Source of the DNA: Meira nashicola
Lineage: Eukaryota; Basidiomycota; Exobasidiomycetes; Exobasidiales; Brachybasidiaceae
Direction of reading: 5' to 3'
Length of the DNA stretch: 64,000 nucleotides
Assembly (NCBI GenBank): GCA_001600355.1
Contig: BCJU01000004.1
Coordinates: 186,001 to 250,000, forward strand
The notes beneath the pieces are model-generated. The model was not told the DNA's origin, ran no database searches, and saw only the letters and a list, made by a program, of their open reading frames with translations. Positions 21,015 to 31,537 of this stretch are shown here, in pieces (the stretch's first letter is position 1; each line of letters opens with the position of its first letter). The position numbers and the translations under genes were made by a program.

Positions 21015-21384
21015 TCGGGCGGTAAATTAGCCAGCCCTTTGATTGGGGGGTGGAAAAAAAAAGTTGGGCGTAAAATTGAACGCGACTCCTCTCTCTGTCA
21101 ACCAACAAAAAAGGCGTACAAAAAGAAAGCGGTTCGAGCCCTTCAAATCTCAACTGTGTTTCAAGCGATCCGACCTTTGATAAGATAATAACAACTAAAA
21201 GGAGAATTATCTCTAGTCTATGCACTGCATGTATGCACATAGTCATTTAGCGTGGTAAGTGTTGTGTCATGTACCTAAATTTAGATCCTCTTAGCTTCCA
21301 CACAGTCACGCTAATGATTTATGTAACAGAGCAGAGGTGGAGAAAGATTATGCAAGAATTCTCTTTCTACCTCTTTAAACAATT
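21015..21384. other. intergenic 0.37 kb
   Basis: Divergent promoter region between the Gag-like gene and the glycosylase gene. A GGTTCGAGCCC stretch at 21131-21141 resembles a tRNA T-arm, but no cloverleaf forms around it. Confidence 0.4.
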
Positions 21385-21972
21385 ATGGTGATAACAAGAT
21401 CTAAAATAAATAATCATTTTGGACTGATTCAAGAAGAATTACAGCACAACTTATATCATTTAATCGTACAAGCAATTCTTTGGAATCAAACAAGAGGAAA
21501 GCAAGCAAGACCGATCCTAGAAAAGATCTTGGAATTATTTCCCACACCCAATTCATTAGCATGTGCAAACGAATCTTTATTAACAGAAATCCTTCAACCG
21601 ATCGGATTACATAAACAACGTGCGAAAAGATTAATTTCAATGGCGAAAGAATGGCAAAGATTACCACCTAATCCTAAAAACCTCTTCAAAGCAAGGGCTC
21701 CAGATTATGAAAATAATCCTGGTTGGGAAATTGCACATTTACCTGGCGTTGGTCCTTATGCTTTAGATTCTTTTCGAATTTTTCATAGAGATCAATTACT
21801 TGGATTATCAAATAGCTGGCAAGCAGAATCCAATTTTGAACCGGAATGGAAGCGTGTTTTGCCTTCCGATAAAGATCTTTGTGCTTTTCTTCAATGGGCA
21901 TGGCGAAGAGAAGGTTATGAATGGAACCCAATCACAGGTAAAAAGGTCAAATTGGAAAATCAAACAGCATGA
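21385..21972 (+). CDS. HhH-GPD DNA glycosylase, MBD4-like
   Basis: 195 residues, one exon, consisting only of the glycosylase domain. It follows human MBD4 block by block: FGLIQEELQHNLYHLIVQAILWNQTRGKQARP, IGLHKQRAKRLI, the hairpin-helix-hairpin LPGVGPYALDSFRIF (119-133) and PSDKDLCAFLQWAWRR with the catalytic-position Asp162. MBD4 removes T or U mispaired with G at methyl-CpG and related lesions in the nucleus. No methyl-CpG-binding domain and no Fe-S cluster Cys set are present. A 20-residue insertion (NLFKARAPDYEN) sits before the HhH. Function as a mismatch T/U glycosylase is likely from the family. The start is the only Met before the domain. Confidence 0.85.
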   Translation: MVITRSKINNHFGLIQEELQHNLYHLIVQAILWNQTRGKQARPILEKILELFPTPNSLACANESLLTEILQPIGLHKQRAKRLISMAKEWQRLPPNPKNLFKARAPDYENNPGWEIAHLPGVGPYALDSFRIFHRDQLLGLSNSWQAESNFEPEWKRVLPSDKDLCAFLQWAWRREGYEWNPITGKKVKLENQTA

Positions 21973-22066
21973 TAGCAAACTAGTTAAAATAAAAATCTCA
22001 AAATATATTCTTACACGAGCAGAATTATATTTCACAACCTTGGTTATTCTGGAGTACATTTACCAA

Positions 22067-22531
22067 TCATTGTGCTTTCTGTTGATGACATTCTTCTGCT
22101 GCAGTACAGCCACGTCCAGCAGTTGAACCACCGTTTCCTGTTAAAACGGAAAGGAAAAGGATAGATCAATATCAAATCATATAATTTGTTTTTAGAAATA
22201 ATACCTACCAGCGCAAGTGGGGTTGCATTCTGCACGCTTTCCAAAACCAATATTGCTCGACATTGAAGATCTTTTTGTGGGATTTTTCTTTATTGGATCT
22301 TGCACTTTTTCATTCGAGAGTAAGAATAATAATCTGTATAATATCAATGCAAATATTGTCTCAGCATCATCCGTGCAAGCTTTATTATCGCGATTCTCAC
22401 CTCTTATTATAAGCCTCAAAATGATTTGTCAAGGTTTCAGGAGATGATTCTGAATATGGAAGGGAGTATGTCGAAGTAATAAAGATGGAAAGCATCAAAA
22501 TGCACATGATTTTTGCAGTAACTTGAAACAT
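22067..22531 (-). CDS. secreted Cys-rich Kex2-type peptide, member 1
   Basis: Three exons: 22401-22531, 22209-22333 and 22067-22137; 108 residues. The signal peptide is MFQVTAKIMCILMLSIFITS. The pro-region contains KR at the first splice junction (AYNKR), a second KR (NPTKR) and a third immediately before the core (GFGKR). The core is C-NPT-C-x11-C-x5-C with AGRGC, matching the other members. Intron 1 is phase 2 inside the Arg codon of KR; intron 2 is phase 1 in the Gly codon after the second Cys pair, as in the family. A released peptide of about 31 residues with two disulfides is expected. Function unknown. Confidence 0.75.
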
Positions 22532-23865
22532 GTTGTCTTGGGTTAAATATTGTGAAAAAGAGGTTGTAAGTAGAAATGTTTTGAATGGAATATGGAAATT
22601 TGTTCGATAGACAGGTTGAAAACATAAGCCCTTTTATGCTTTTCATTCTTGCTTGAAAACATAAATTTGACTAAATTATCGTAAAGATAAGAACCAATCT
22701 TTTGGTCTTTTTTTGGCATATTTGAAAACAGTAACAGTTCATTTCCATCTTAAAAAAGAACATACCAATTTCATTTGAGATCGAAAAGGATACCTAACGT
22801 GCATACTTGTTTATAATTATCATCAACATGCATCGGACGGAAAACCTTTATTTGGTTTGATCTTAGTCTCTACCAAATTAAGTATCAAATGCATAAAGAT
22901 AGAGCGGGTTCCCGACATCTAGTCATATTTTTGAAATGAACCAAAGGTTAGGGAGGCTCTACACACCTTCAAAGGCATTTGAAATGTTCAAAGATAAGAG
23001 AAGCACTGAATACGGATGTCCGTCTTTCGTTTCTACAATAATCGGGAAATATAAATATATATCAAAGAATCAATAATATTATTATCTTAAAAAGTATACT
23101 TAGATCACCTTTTTTTCCGCTAGATTCTAGAGTAATTTTAGCTTTTAATTTGACTAATGCGACAAAGCGGCATCCCTCTCGTAGTTTTAACATCGAGTTG
23201 CTTAACATGTACGTTTATGAGGTCATCCTTAGACTATTTTATTAGATATATATAAATACGGAGAACCGTTATTCGATCTTATCTTGATCTTACTTGCTAA
23301 AAGCCTGTTCTATTTATTGATTCAATATTTTCTATTATTACAAAAAAAAAGACAAGAGACCGTGTTTGTAAACGAGATTGTTTAAGCCACAAGAAGGAAT
23401 CGATGCGGATATCCGCTATTTCCAAAAATAAAGAAATTAAAGCAACATAGTTATTTTAGATGTGCGGCAAGATCTTTTCGTGACATTTGCAGATATAAGC
23501 AAAAAGGTGATAGTACCTTCATTGAAACGCAAACAATCAGTTTAATCAAAACGGAGGAACGTCAAATCTGTCAAATGCAAATTAATAAATAGATCTGTAC
23601 CTTTGTCTCCGCATAGATTGCGTGATCTAATGCATGAAATTATTTATCCGTTTCGATTGCATGGGAAGCGTTCTTGTTTATCACAGTGTGAAAGGGGGAC
23701 TGATTATACTTTCGACATCAGAAGACTTGTGTTTACACTCTAGTTGTGCTATATTATAATATAGTATTCAAAATTTAGTTCTTAGTTGATAAATAAGTGA
23801 CGTTAGAATACAGCAGTACTTATATACAGTGTATCGGTAGCAACGCAGATTATTTGTTAACTTTA
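22532..23865. other. intergenic 1.33 kb, AT-rich
   Basis: Gene-poor AT-rich spacer between peptide members 1 and 2. No coding region, repeat unit or RNA gene was recognised. Confidence 0.4.
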
Positions 23866-24278
23866 TCATTGAATGCAATCATACTTTGCGTCGCAACCTC
23901 TTCCTTCTCTAGTTCCTCCGCGAGCTAAAGGAAAAAATGGAATGAATTGAGTGAATTTTGAAAAGTATGAATAAAAGAGTTTTTATACTTACCCGGACAT
24001 GCACCTTTGCAGTTGGCGCCACGCTTGACAAAATCATGTGCTCCAACGTGTGTTTCTTGATCGTTACCGTTGTCGGATGTGTATGACCTAGAAAGAAAAA
24101 TAGTCAGTAAATCAAGCCTAATTTCAAAATATAGCTTATATTCTCACCTCTTGTTGTAATAAATTGTACCGTGACCACTTGTGCCATCTTCATTTTCTTT
24201 CGTGTATGGAAGCGAGTAAACTGAATTTAATAAAACAATAAACACCAATGTGTAAAACAAGATTGATGATCGAACCAT
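23866..24278 (-). CDS. secreted Cys-rich Kex2-type peptide, member 2
   Basis: Three exons: 24148-24278, 23993-24087 and 23866-23924; 94 residues. Signal peptide MVRSSILFYTLVFIVLLNSV, then pro-region ending YYNKR, a 20-residue linker peptide starting SYTSD, then DFVKR and the core GANC-KGA-C-PARGGTREGRG-C-DAKYD-C-IQ (C-x3-C-x11-C-x5-C). Two KR sites could free both the linker and the core. It is one of three tandemly duplicated copies; members 3 and 4 share the same exon sizes within a few codons. Confidence 0.8.
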
Positions 24279-25266
24279 TTTGCTTTAGTGTGGAATATAA
24301 TAAGTTTGATAAGAAAAGTTGTTATGGAAGTTGTTGGATGGACAGATATTCTTTTACATTTTTTATTCCTCCTTAAGTACTTTTTTGAATCATAGATCAT
24401 CTTTGTCTTCTTCTTCAGAGGCATCATATCGACACTAAAAAAGAATGATACTATCAATACGTAGCGCTTCCAAGGAGAAAATAGCGAAATCCATAAAGGA
24501 CAAGCGAATCTTGCATAAACCTTATTTTTAGAACGAGACAGCTGTGTTTATTTGCTTGTGATATCAAATTTTATGGATATTTCATGCAGCCAAGATATCC
24601 TGGGATGCCGAATCCGCCACTTAAAGATAAGACGGAAGATCGACTATTTATATACTCAGATATTTGATTGGCATCAGATTGGGCTAAAAATATTAATACT
24701 TTTGTTGAATTAGGAAGTAGGGCTGTCAAAATATCAATTTAAGCTCACAACAAACACATCAATCGCGCAAGCCTTCTTTATTTGGCCGTAATTGCGAGCG
24801 GCGGTCCGTTTCTATTGTATAGCAAATAAACCTTCCCGTGAAATATTTATAGGATCTAGCTTATTTATATATAGAATATATTATATGCTGACCTAATCTA
24901 GATTGCTTGTAATAAACAGCTTATTCTTTCTTCAACTGTATAAATCATCAAATTGAGCTGATCTGCCAAATCTTATGCGATCTCTGGTAGTTCTATTTAA
25001 ATAAAATGTATCGTCCATTTCGTTACTGGAGAGAAATTCAGTCGATTGATCTATAATAAATCAATTTATGATTCTACCAGACTATGTAGAGAAGGAATTG
25101 AACAATCTGAGCTTATTACTCAAATATTTTGAAGCTTCGTAATTGTTAAACTGCTTTCTGCTAATGTTTTTATTATATTTCAGTATTTAAAAGTTTAATC
25201 TCAATTTATAAATAGACAGTACTGATATGTAGTGTATAATACAATGCTGATTATTTGTTGACTTCA
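24279..25266. other. duplicated spacer, unit 1
   Basis: AT-rich promoter of member 2 and spacer homologous to the flanks of members 3 and 4. No other gene was recognised. Confidence 0.45.
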
Positions 25267-25675
25267 TTATTGTATGCAATCATACTTTGCGTCGCAACCT
25301 CTTCCTTTAGTTTCTCCGCGGCCTAAAAGGAAGAATAGAATGAGTGATTTTTGTTAAACATGAATAAAAAGAGTTTGTATATATACCTGGACATGAACCA
25401 TAGCATGCGGCACGCTTAACAAGAGAATATGATGGTACTCCAAATTGCTTGTCTTGATTAACGTAGTCTGATGTATAAGACCTAGAATGTAAGAATCAGT
25501 AAATCAAACAAAACTCAAAAGACAGCTGATATACTTACCTTTTATTGAAATAAATTGTACCATGACCACTTGAACCGTCTTCATTTGATGTTATGTATGA
25601 TTGCGAGCAAACTGAATTCGATAGAATGATAAACACCAGTGTGTAGATCAAGATAGATGACAGTGATTGTACCAT
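25267..25675 (-). CDS. secreted Cys-rich Kex2-type peptide, member 3
   Basis: Three exons: 25539-25675, 25387-25481 and 25267-25322; 95 residues. Signal peptide MVQSLSSILIYTLVFIILSN, pro-region to YFNKR, a 21-residue linker starting SYTSDYVNQ, then SLVKR and the core AAC-YGS-C-PGRGETKGRG-C-DAKYD-C-IQ. The middle loop is 10 residues instead of 11. Exon 3 is nearly the same as in member 2 at both DNA and protein level. Confidence 0.8.
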
Positions 25676-26470
25676 TTTGCTTTAGTATGGAATATAGTAA
25701 TTATGATGGAAAAGTGATTATGGAAGTTAGATGGAGGCATATTCTTTTACCTCTGTACTCTTCTTTAAGTACTTGGTTACACTGTAACTTACCTTGGCTT
25801 CTTCTTCAGCGGCATTGTTTTGAATTAAAATAAAATGATACTATTAATACACAATTCTTTAAAGAGGTAATAGAATAGGACAAACCTGCGGAAGCCATAG
25901 AAGGTAAGCGAATCTTGCATTCATTTTATTTCTAGAATGAAACGGCTGTGTTAATTTGCTTGCGACATCAACTTTAGATCCTGGGATACCGAGTCGGGAT
26001 CTAAAGGTGAGACAAAAGATCTGTTGAGCTAGGAAGTAGGACTTTCGATGTATCAAGTACAGCTCACAACAGACGTACCAATCGCGGAGGCCATAATCAC
26101 GAGCGGCGGTCCGCTTCTATCGTATATCAAATAACCTTCGTACATAACACTTATAGGATCTAGCATACTTTTATATATATTCTATAATGATCTAATCTAT
26201 ATTACTTATAATAAACAGCTATCCTTTCTTTAACTATATAAATCATCAGATTAAGTCAATCTGCCATAGCTTATACGATCTCGGGTAAATCTAGCTATAT
26301 AAATAAGATCGTTTACCCGTTTCGACTATATAGATAGTGTGAATAGAGAAATGATTAATCTTTCAGTATTAGAAGACTGAGGTCTATACTCTAATTATAT
26401 TATATTATAATTAAGACTATACATACAGTACTGATTTATTGGTAGCAACGCTGATTATCTGTTGACTTTA
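25676..26470. other. duplicated spacer, unit 2
   Basis: Homologous to the spacer upstream of member 2. A small open frame at 25859-26056 is judged to be chance. Confidence 0.45.
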
Positions 26471-26881
26471 TTATTGTGGGCAATCATTCTTTGCGTCGCA
26501 ACCTCTTCCACTACTACTTTCTCCGCGACCTAAAGGGAAGAATAGAATGAGTGCTTTTTGTTAAAAATGAATAAAAAGAGTTTATATGCACACCCGGACA
26601 TGAACCATAGCATGCGGCACGCTTAACAAGAGAATATGATGGTACTCCAGACTGCTTTTCTTGATTAACATCGTAGCTCGATGTGTACGACCTAGAGGAA
26701 AAGGAAGTCAGTAAATCATGCTTGATTTAAATGATAGCTTATATTCTTACCTCTTATTGTAATAAATTGTACCGTGACCAGTTGTATCGTCTTCATTTAA
26801 TTTTATGTATGGTCGCGAGTAAACTGAATTTGCTAAAATGATAAACACCAGCGCGTAAAGTAAGGTTGATGATGGTATCAT
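26471..26881 (-). CDS. secreted Cys-rich Kex2-type peptide, member 4
   Basis: Three exons: 26751-26881, 26594-26691 and 26471-26529; 95 residues. Signal peptide MIPSSTLLYALVFIILANSV, pro-region to YYNKR, a 22-residue linker starting SYTSSYD, then SLVKR and the core AAC-YGS-C-PGRGESSSGRG-C-DAKND-C-PQ. The donor of intron 2 is GTGTGC, weaker than in the sister copies (GTAAGT, GTATAT). Third unit of the tandem array. Confidence 0.8.
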
Positions 26882-27616
26882 TTTGCTTTAGTGTAGTTTG
26901 ATAGAAAAGTTGTTATGGAAGTTGTGGGATGGAGGGACAATCCTTTCACCTCTTCACTCCTCCTTAAATACTTGTTGACATCGTAACGTATGATTCTATG
27001 ATATCAATAGAATTGAACAAAATTGCGGAAGCCATAGAAGATAAGCGAATCTTGCGTTAATTATTTGATGTTAATTTGCTTGCGATGTCAACTTTTATAT
27101 CCTGGGATACCGAGTGGTGATCTAAAGGTAAGATAAAGGATTAATTAGGCACCAGAATTTGGTACAATTATTAATACTTTTGTTGAGCTAGGAAGGAGGA
27201 CTTTCAAAATATCAAGTACAGCTCACAACAGACGCATCAAGCGCGGAAGCCTTCTTAATTTGGCCATAAATACCAGCGGCGGTCCGCTCCTGTCGTATAA
27301 CAAATAAACCAAAATCCGACTTATTTATATACATATTAGATGCTGGACTAATCCAAACTGTTTTTAATGCACAGACATTAATAAGATATAAAATGATCAC
27401 AAGTAGCAGCTGAAGTTCTTTTAACAAAGATAAGTTGTGGAGAATAGAAACTTTTCCGTTCATCACTTCTTGACATAGAAGGGAAGTATTATTAAAATTT
27501 AAGTGAATTTTTAAGTGATAAATTGCTAATAAATAAATGAAAAAGAACACAAAACAGGGTCCAGCACTGTTTCTGTAGTAAATAAAATACAAATTCATTT
27601 CGTTTGTTTGTTCGAA
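26882..27616. other. duplicated spacer, unit 3
   Basis: Homologous to the earlier spacers up to about 27300, after which similarity ends. A 128-residue open frame (27212-27598, minus) is AT-rich with no domain and is not accepted. Confidence 0.45.
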
Positions 27617-28101
27617 TTATGATTCTCCGGCACGACATTGATAAACAGCTTTACAACCTCTTCCGAAATATCTTTGACCTCTTCCTAACGGTAAGAAGGT
27701 AAGAATATTGAGTCAACTCCTTTTCTGAGATGCAAGATCAAGATCAGAACTTACCTGGACAATTTCCATAACAAGCCGCATCGCTTGAACTTAAATCATC
27801 TCCGCTTTCGGAAGAATTATCATCGTTACCCCCGCCATCTCGTAGAATGAATTTTATATTATCAACCATTCTCTTTTCCTGGAACAAGATAAAATTTCTA
27901 CATAATGGATTCAAAAAAAAATCAATGAAGTGCAGCTTTATCTTATAGTTGAGATTACACTCACTTTTTCGTCAATTCAACTTTTTGTGGTTGCTGGGAT
28001 AAAATAGGTATAGGAAATCCTTTCACTTGATTGACTCTCAAGGAAAGTAGTAGAATATAAGTGAGAGCTGAAAGCTGAAGTAGTATTGAAAAATATACCA
28101 T
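27617..28101 (-). CDS. secreted Cys-rich Kex2-type peptide, member 5
   Basis: Three exons: 27965-28101, 27755-27897 and 27617-27684; 115 residues (348 nt CDS). Signal peptide MVYFSILLQLSALTYILLLS. The KR site (FQEKR) is followed by an acidic spacer (GDDLSSSDAA) before the core C-YGN-C-PGRGQRYFGRG-C-KAVYQ-C. For intron 1, the acceptor TATGTAG (exon from 27897) is the one that keeps frame; the nearer CAG at about 27880 would run into a stop. This is the spacer-containing subtype, as in members 8 and 10. Confidence 0.75.
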
Positions 28102-28743
28102 AATGAGTGAATTAAATAAAGAATGCAAGGTTGGATCTTCATTATTGTTTCATCAGTGAAAGGACGTTTAAGTACTGTTCTGCAATAAAATGAAACGCTC
28201 GGTTGAAAGTTTCTCGATCATCGTGACTTATACAGCTATTTTGCCTTTTTCAATCAAGATCTTCTTTAACCGAGTGTACGTACCTGATCATGATCAATAA
28301 AAATGTTTAGCTAAATAAAAGCGGCAACGAAAAATTCTGTCTAGGATCTCCATGTGCAGTTATAGGCCATTTGTGAAACTTCCCACATTTCTCATCCCGG
28401 TACATGACGTTTAATCCGTCGCCGAAGTGACTAAAAGTGGTGCCGACTATAGAACCATTTCGAACAAACGCATGCATTGACCTCTGTGATGTGAGTCAAT
28501 GCACATCATTCATTATGACATCAAATTTGTTCATTTAACTATTTAATAATACCACGTTTACTGTTTTAAAAATTATGTCGGACCGTATTCATATTCTTAA
28601 GTCATTTTCTCCTCTTTCGTAGCCGTAAAAGCGGGCCTAAATTTTAGGCTAAACCAAATATGGATGTATAATAACTGCACATGCTCAACCTTTTTAAATA
28701 AAGCACTGACTGAAATGCAATTCCTATAATGAGAGTGAATAAT
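28102..28743. other. intergenic 0.64 kb
   Basis: Boundary between the peptide cluster and the MFS gene. No coding region was recognised. Confidence 0.45.
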
Positions 28744-30318
28744 CTACAAACGTTCTTGTAAGGTATTTGGATCTGCCGAAGCAAATGCTTTCGCTTTACT
28801 GTAAGAAATCAAAGGTGCAAAAGGCATTAAAGCAATCATACATGTACCAACAAAAACAATCAAACCATCAAATCCAAACGCACCAAAAATTGCTTTTGCT
28901 TGATTCTTTTCAGGATGATATAATGCTGCTGCAACTAAAGGTCCAATTGCAGATGCTAAACCTCTTGGAATAGTTAAGCCTAACAACACATTTGCAGTTT
29001 GCATATTGTATAATCTTGAAATGTCATATGCAGCTGGTGTCCAAATAGAACAATAACTACCTGCTGCCATTCCAAATAATAAAACGAAAAAGATTACACC
29101 AACAAGAGATTGTGCTAAACCAAATAACAAAAATGCCGAACTTGAAGCCAATGCACCTATCAAAAAGATGATTGATGGATATGCGAACCGATCACAAGCA
29201 TGACCGATGATGATCTCTCCAGTAAGTGCAGCAGCATTAAAAGCTGCAACGATTCCAGTTGATGTTCCGGAATTCAATCCTAAACTTCTACAATAAACTG
29301 CCAAATAGAAAGAAACCGAAAAGAAGCCCATAGAAGCAACAAATGTAGCCAGCGCATTGAGAACGAACAAGGGAGATTTACCAAACGATAAAGACTTTAG
29401 GGACTTTTTCAAAGCTTGTTTTGCATTTTTGGATCGAGACTTTTGTTGAGTGTCATCGTTTGATGGGCTTTGTGCGATGCTTGAATTTTGATTGGAAGTT
29501 GAACGACGTGTTGGTGGTATACGTGGTCTAATTAAAAGAGTAGAAAATCCTCCAATAAAGACGATAATGAATGCCCAAATACGTAAAGTCCATTGAAAGC
29601 CAACATTACTCAAAGCAACATTGAGCACGAAAGGGTAAATGATTCCTCCAGTACCTGCACCAGCAAATGCGATTCCGTTTGCTAATCCTCTCTTTTTCAA
29701 AAACCATTGTGGAAGCCAAATCAAATAATTCAACGTTCCGATCCCAAGGAATGTACCGGGTAAAATACCCATAAATACTACCATAAATGCTGTACTATTT
29801 CCAAAGCTTGCCACGATTAAGCTTAAACCTGCAAGCGATAAACTTACGAATCCCATCCATCGATTCCATATAGCAAAACGAGCCCAAATACCACGAACGA
29901 GAGGAGGTGCAAAGTAAGAAAGACAGACTAACATAGTTCCTATTGCACTTACACCAACGTTATTAGCATCCTTTAAAGGTGATGATTTTGATTCAACTAG
30001 ATAATCTTGGAAAATTGAAAAGCTAAATGCTCCTCCTAAACAAATCAATTCTGTTAAAAAAGCACCAAACAAAAAAATCCATGCTCTCGAACCACCATCA
30101 ATTGGAGGAAGAGTAGAAACAGAATCTGCTTCATTTGTTGAATCCATCAAATTTGCAATTGAGTCATCCCTTGTACCTATCGGACTTGCGGATCGTGAAG
30201 CACCGCGTGAAGCAGTTGGTGTATCGTCTATGCCAGGTGTTGGCGGTAGTGATTGCTGTTTAGTGTTCTGAGTACCATCTTTGTGTAAATTACTCAACTC
30301 AAACACTTGAACTTCCAT
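28744..30318 (-). CDS. MFS transporter, monocarboxylate porter (MCT/SLC16-like)
   Basis: 524 residues from the Met at 30318 (MEVQVFELSN), one exon. The frame stays open to 30429, but the upstream part is basic and lies over the TATA-like/5' UTR region. Long polar N-terminus, then PPIDGGSRAWIFLFGAFLTE, the conserved D-G-G-x-x-A-W start of MCT helix 1, and twelve helices with a loop after helix 6 (about residues 245-295). Fungal members carry monocarboxylates or other small acids at the plasma membrane, but substrates are often unknown. It is divergent from the DUF3632 gene. A second member of the family is at 48082. Confidence 0.88.
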   Translation of the reverse strand: MEVQVFELSNLHKDGTQNTKQQSLPPTPGIDDTPTASRGASRSASPIGTRDDSIANLMDSTNEADSVSTLPPIDGGSRAWIFLFGAFLTELICLGGAFSFSIFQDYLVESKSSPLKDANNVGVSAIGTMLVCLSYFAPPLVRGIWARFAIWNRWMGFVSLSLAGLSLIVASFGNSTAFMVVFMGILPGTFLGIGTLNYLIWLPQWFLKKRGLANGIAFAGAGTGGIIYPFVLNVALSNVGFQWTLRIWAFIIVFIGGFSTLLIRPRIPPTRRSTSNQNSSIAQSPSNDDTQQKSRSKNAKQALKKSLKSLSFGKSPLFVLNALATFVASMGFFSVSFYLAVYCRSLGLNSGTSTGIVAAFNAAALTGEIIIGHACDRFAYPSIIFLIGALASSSAFLLFGLAQSLVGVIFFVLLFGMAAGSYCSIWTPAAYDISRLYNMQTANVLLGLTIPRGLASAIGPLVAAALYHPEKNQAKAIFGAFGFDGLIVFVGTCMIALMPFAPLISYSKAKAFASADPNTLQERL

Positions 30319-30654
30319 TTTGGTTTTTGGTTTTTGGTTTTTGATATAAAGTGAAGGTGAAAGAGTAAAAATGGTCAAATGACCTTTTCTCCTTCTTCTT
30401 CTTCTTTTTGCAATAGGCACTTCCCCCACTCAGATATATTTTTCTTCTTAAGCGTTACGCACACTGTCCCTGAATCCGAAATTCCAGTGGCTTGAGAAAA
30501 GCTAAAATGATTTCCGAATTTTAAATCTTCTTCTTCTTCTTTATGCAGGCACCTCTTAATCAGATCACTCTCGGTAGATACACCGCGGCTCCCTGTGCGT
30601 AGGGCTACTGCAACTGAGTCATCGCGTATCGCGTTCAAATTAAAAAAAAAAAAA

Positions 30655-31515
30655 ATGAATGCAACCTCATCAGTTCTCGGCGCCTTTCTAGAATCTTCTG
30701 CGTGGGGTATACCACTACCATATCTACCTGAAGAAATGAGAGCAGATGTGGCAGATATAATAGCATACACTCAAAGAAAGAATACAATAGACCAAGTGCT
30801 AGACACGCTATTACAACCAATCCATCACTCAAACGGCCCTGGAGCAGAAAGGAGTACAGTGTATGATGTTTGGGTCACGATCGTAAAAGCAGCAGAAAAG
30901 ACGCCTCAACAGAATCAAGATCGTTTGTTGCAACTTTGTGAAGCCTTGAAATGCCGCAAAATACCAATTGACGATGACACAAAACGAAATTGGCAGCTGC
31001 GAGATGACGAACTTGAAGATGAAGAACGACCTCCACCTTTCTTAGGAGCAATTATACGAGAAGAATTGGATATCGTATCGAATAAATCAGAAGAATTCAT
31101 AAATTTATGCTCTTTTTCAGCTTACCTGACCATCTATAAATCAACAAATTCAGGAAATTATTCTTTGCATGGCCTTTGGATGATTCGAGAAGCGTTGGAG
31201 GAACATAATTCGATAGAAGAACTTGTACTTCATCAATCAATCACAAGCATTCAAGCTGCAAGAATCTGGTTGCAAATTGCCGGTTCTACACTTTACAAAG
31301 CCTCTTTGGCAAATGAAGAATATGCTGGAAAGATGGGTATAGTCGGCAAAGGCGCTCGAGCCGAGTTGCATGACAATATTAAAGGATTTTCAATAGAACG
31401 CTGGCAATTCTGGCATTCACGATTAGAGTCAATTTGCAAAAACATTCAAACGGAAGAAAGTATGAGACAAGAATGCAAAATGACCTTGCAAGCAATGGAA
31501 TCAGCTAAAAGATAG
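30655..31515 (+). CDS. DUF3632 family protein
   Basis: 286 residues, one exon, starting at the Met after a run of twelve A. All-helical soluble protein with the pattern of the fungal DUF3632 family: a N-terminal helical segment with VYDVWVTIVKAAEKT, an acidic linker (DDELEDEERPPPF), then a conserved C-terminal helical part with the ALEEH and AARIWLQIAG stretches. Biochemical role unknown; family members are common next to catabolic or secondary metabolism genes. It is immediately followed by a decayed O-methyltransferase on the same strand. Confidence 0.7.
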   Translation: MNATSSVLGAFLESSAWGIPLPYLPEEMRADVADIIAYTQRKNTIDQVLDTLLQPIHHSNGPGAERSTVYDVWVTIVKAAEKTPQQNQDRLLQLCEALKCRKIPIDDDTKRNWQLRDDELEDEERPPPFLGAIIREELDIVSNKSEEFINLCSFSAYLTIYKSTNSGNYSLHGLWMIREALEEHNSIEELVLHQSITSIQAARIWLQIAGSTLYKASLANEEYAGKMGIVGKGARAELHDNIKGFSIERWQFWHSRLESICKNIQTEESMRQECKMTLQAMESAKR

Positions 31516-31537
31516 AAAGACATACTCTACTCATTCG

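Larger units (their letters stand above)
23866..27300. repeat. tandem duplication of a 1.2-1.4 kb unit containing a peptide gene
   Basis: Three units, each with one minus-strand peptide gene and homologous spacer. Spacer landmarks repeat in order: CCTGGGAT(A/G)CCGA at about 24599, 25980 and 27101; AGCGGCGGTCCG at about 24797, 26102 and 27275; gene ATGs at 24278, 25675 and 26881. The units are diverged, so the duplication is not recent. Confidence 0.75.

Noticed and set aside
21128..21145. tRNA T-arm-like GGTTCGAGCCC
   Set aside because: Flanks do not pair as T-stem and no acceptor, D or anticodon arm could be drawn.
23866..27300. CRISPR-like array from the regular repeats
   Set aside because: Units are above 1 kb, contain spliced genes and are diverged; this is tandem gene duplication in a eukaryote.
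27212..27598. 128-residue minus-strand open frame
   Set aside because: Overlaps the duplicated spacer, is not kept open in the sister units and looks like AT-rich chance coding.
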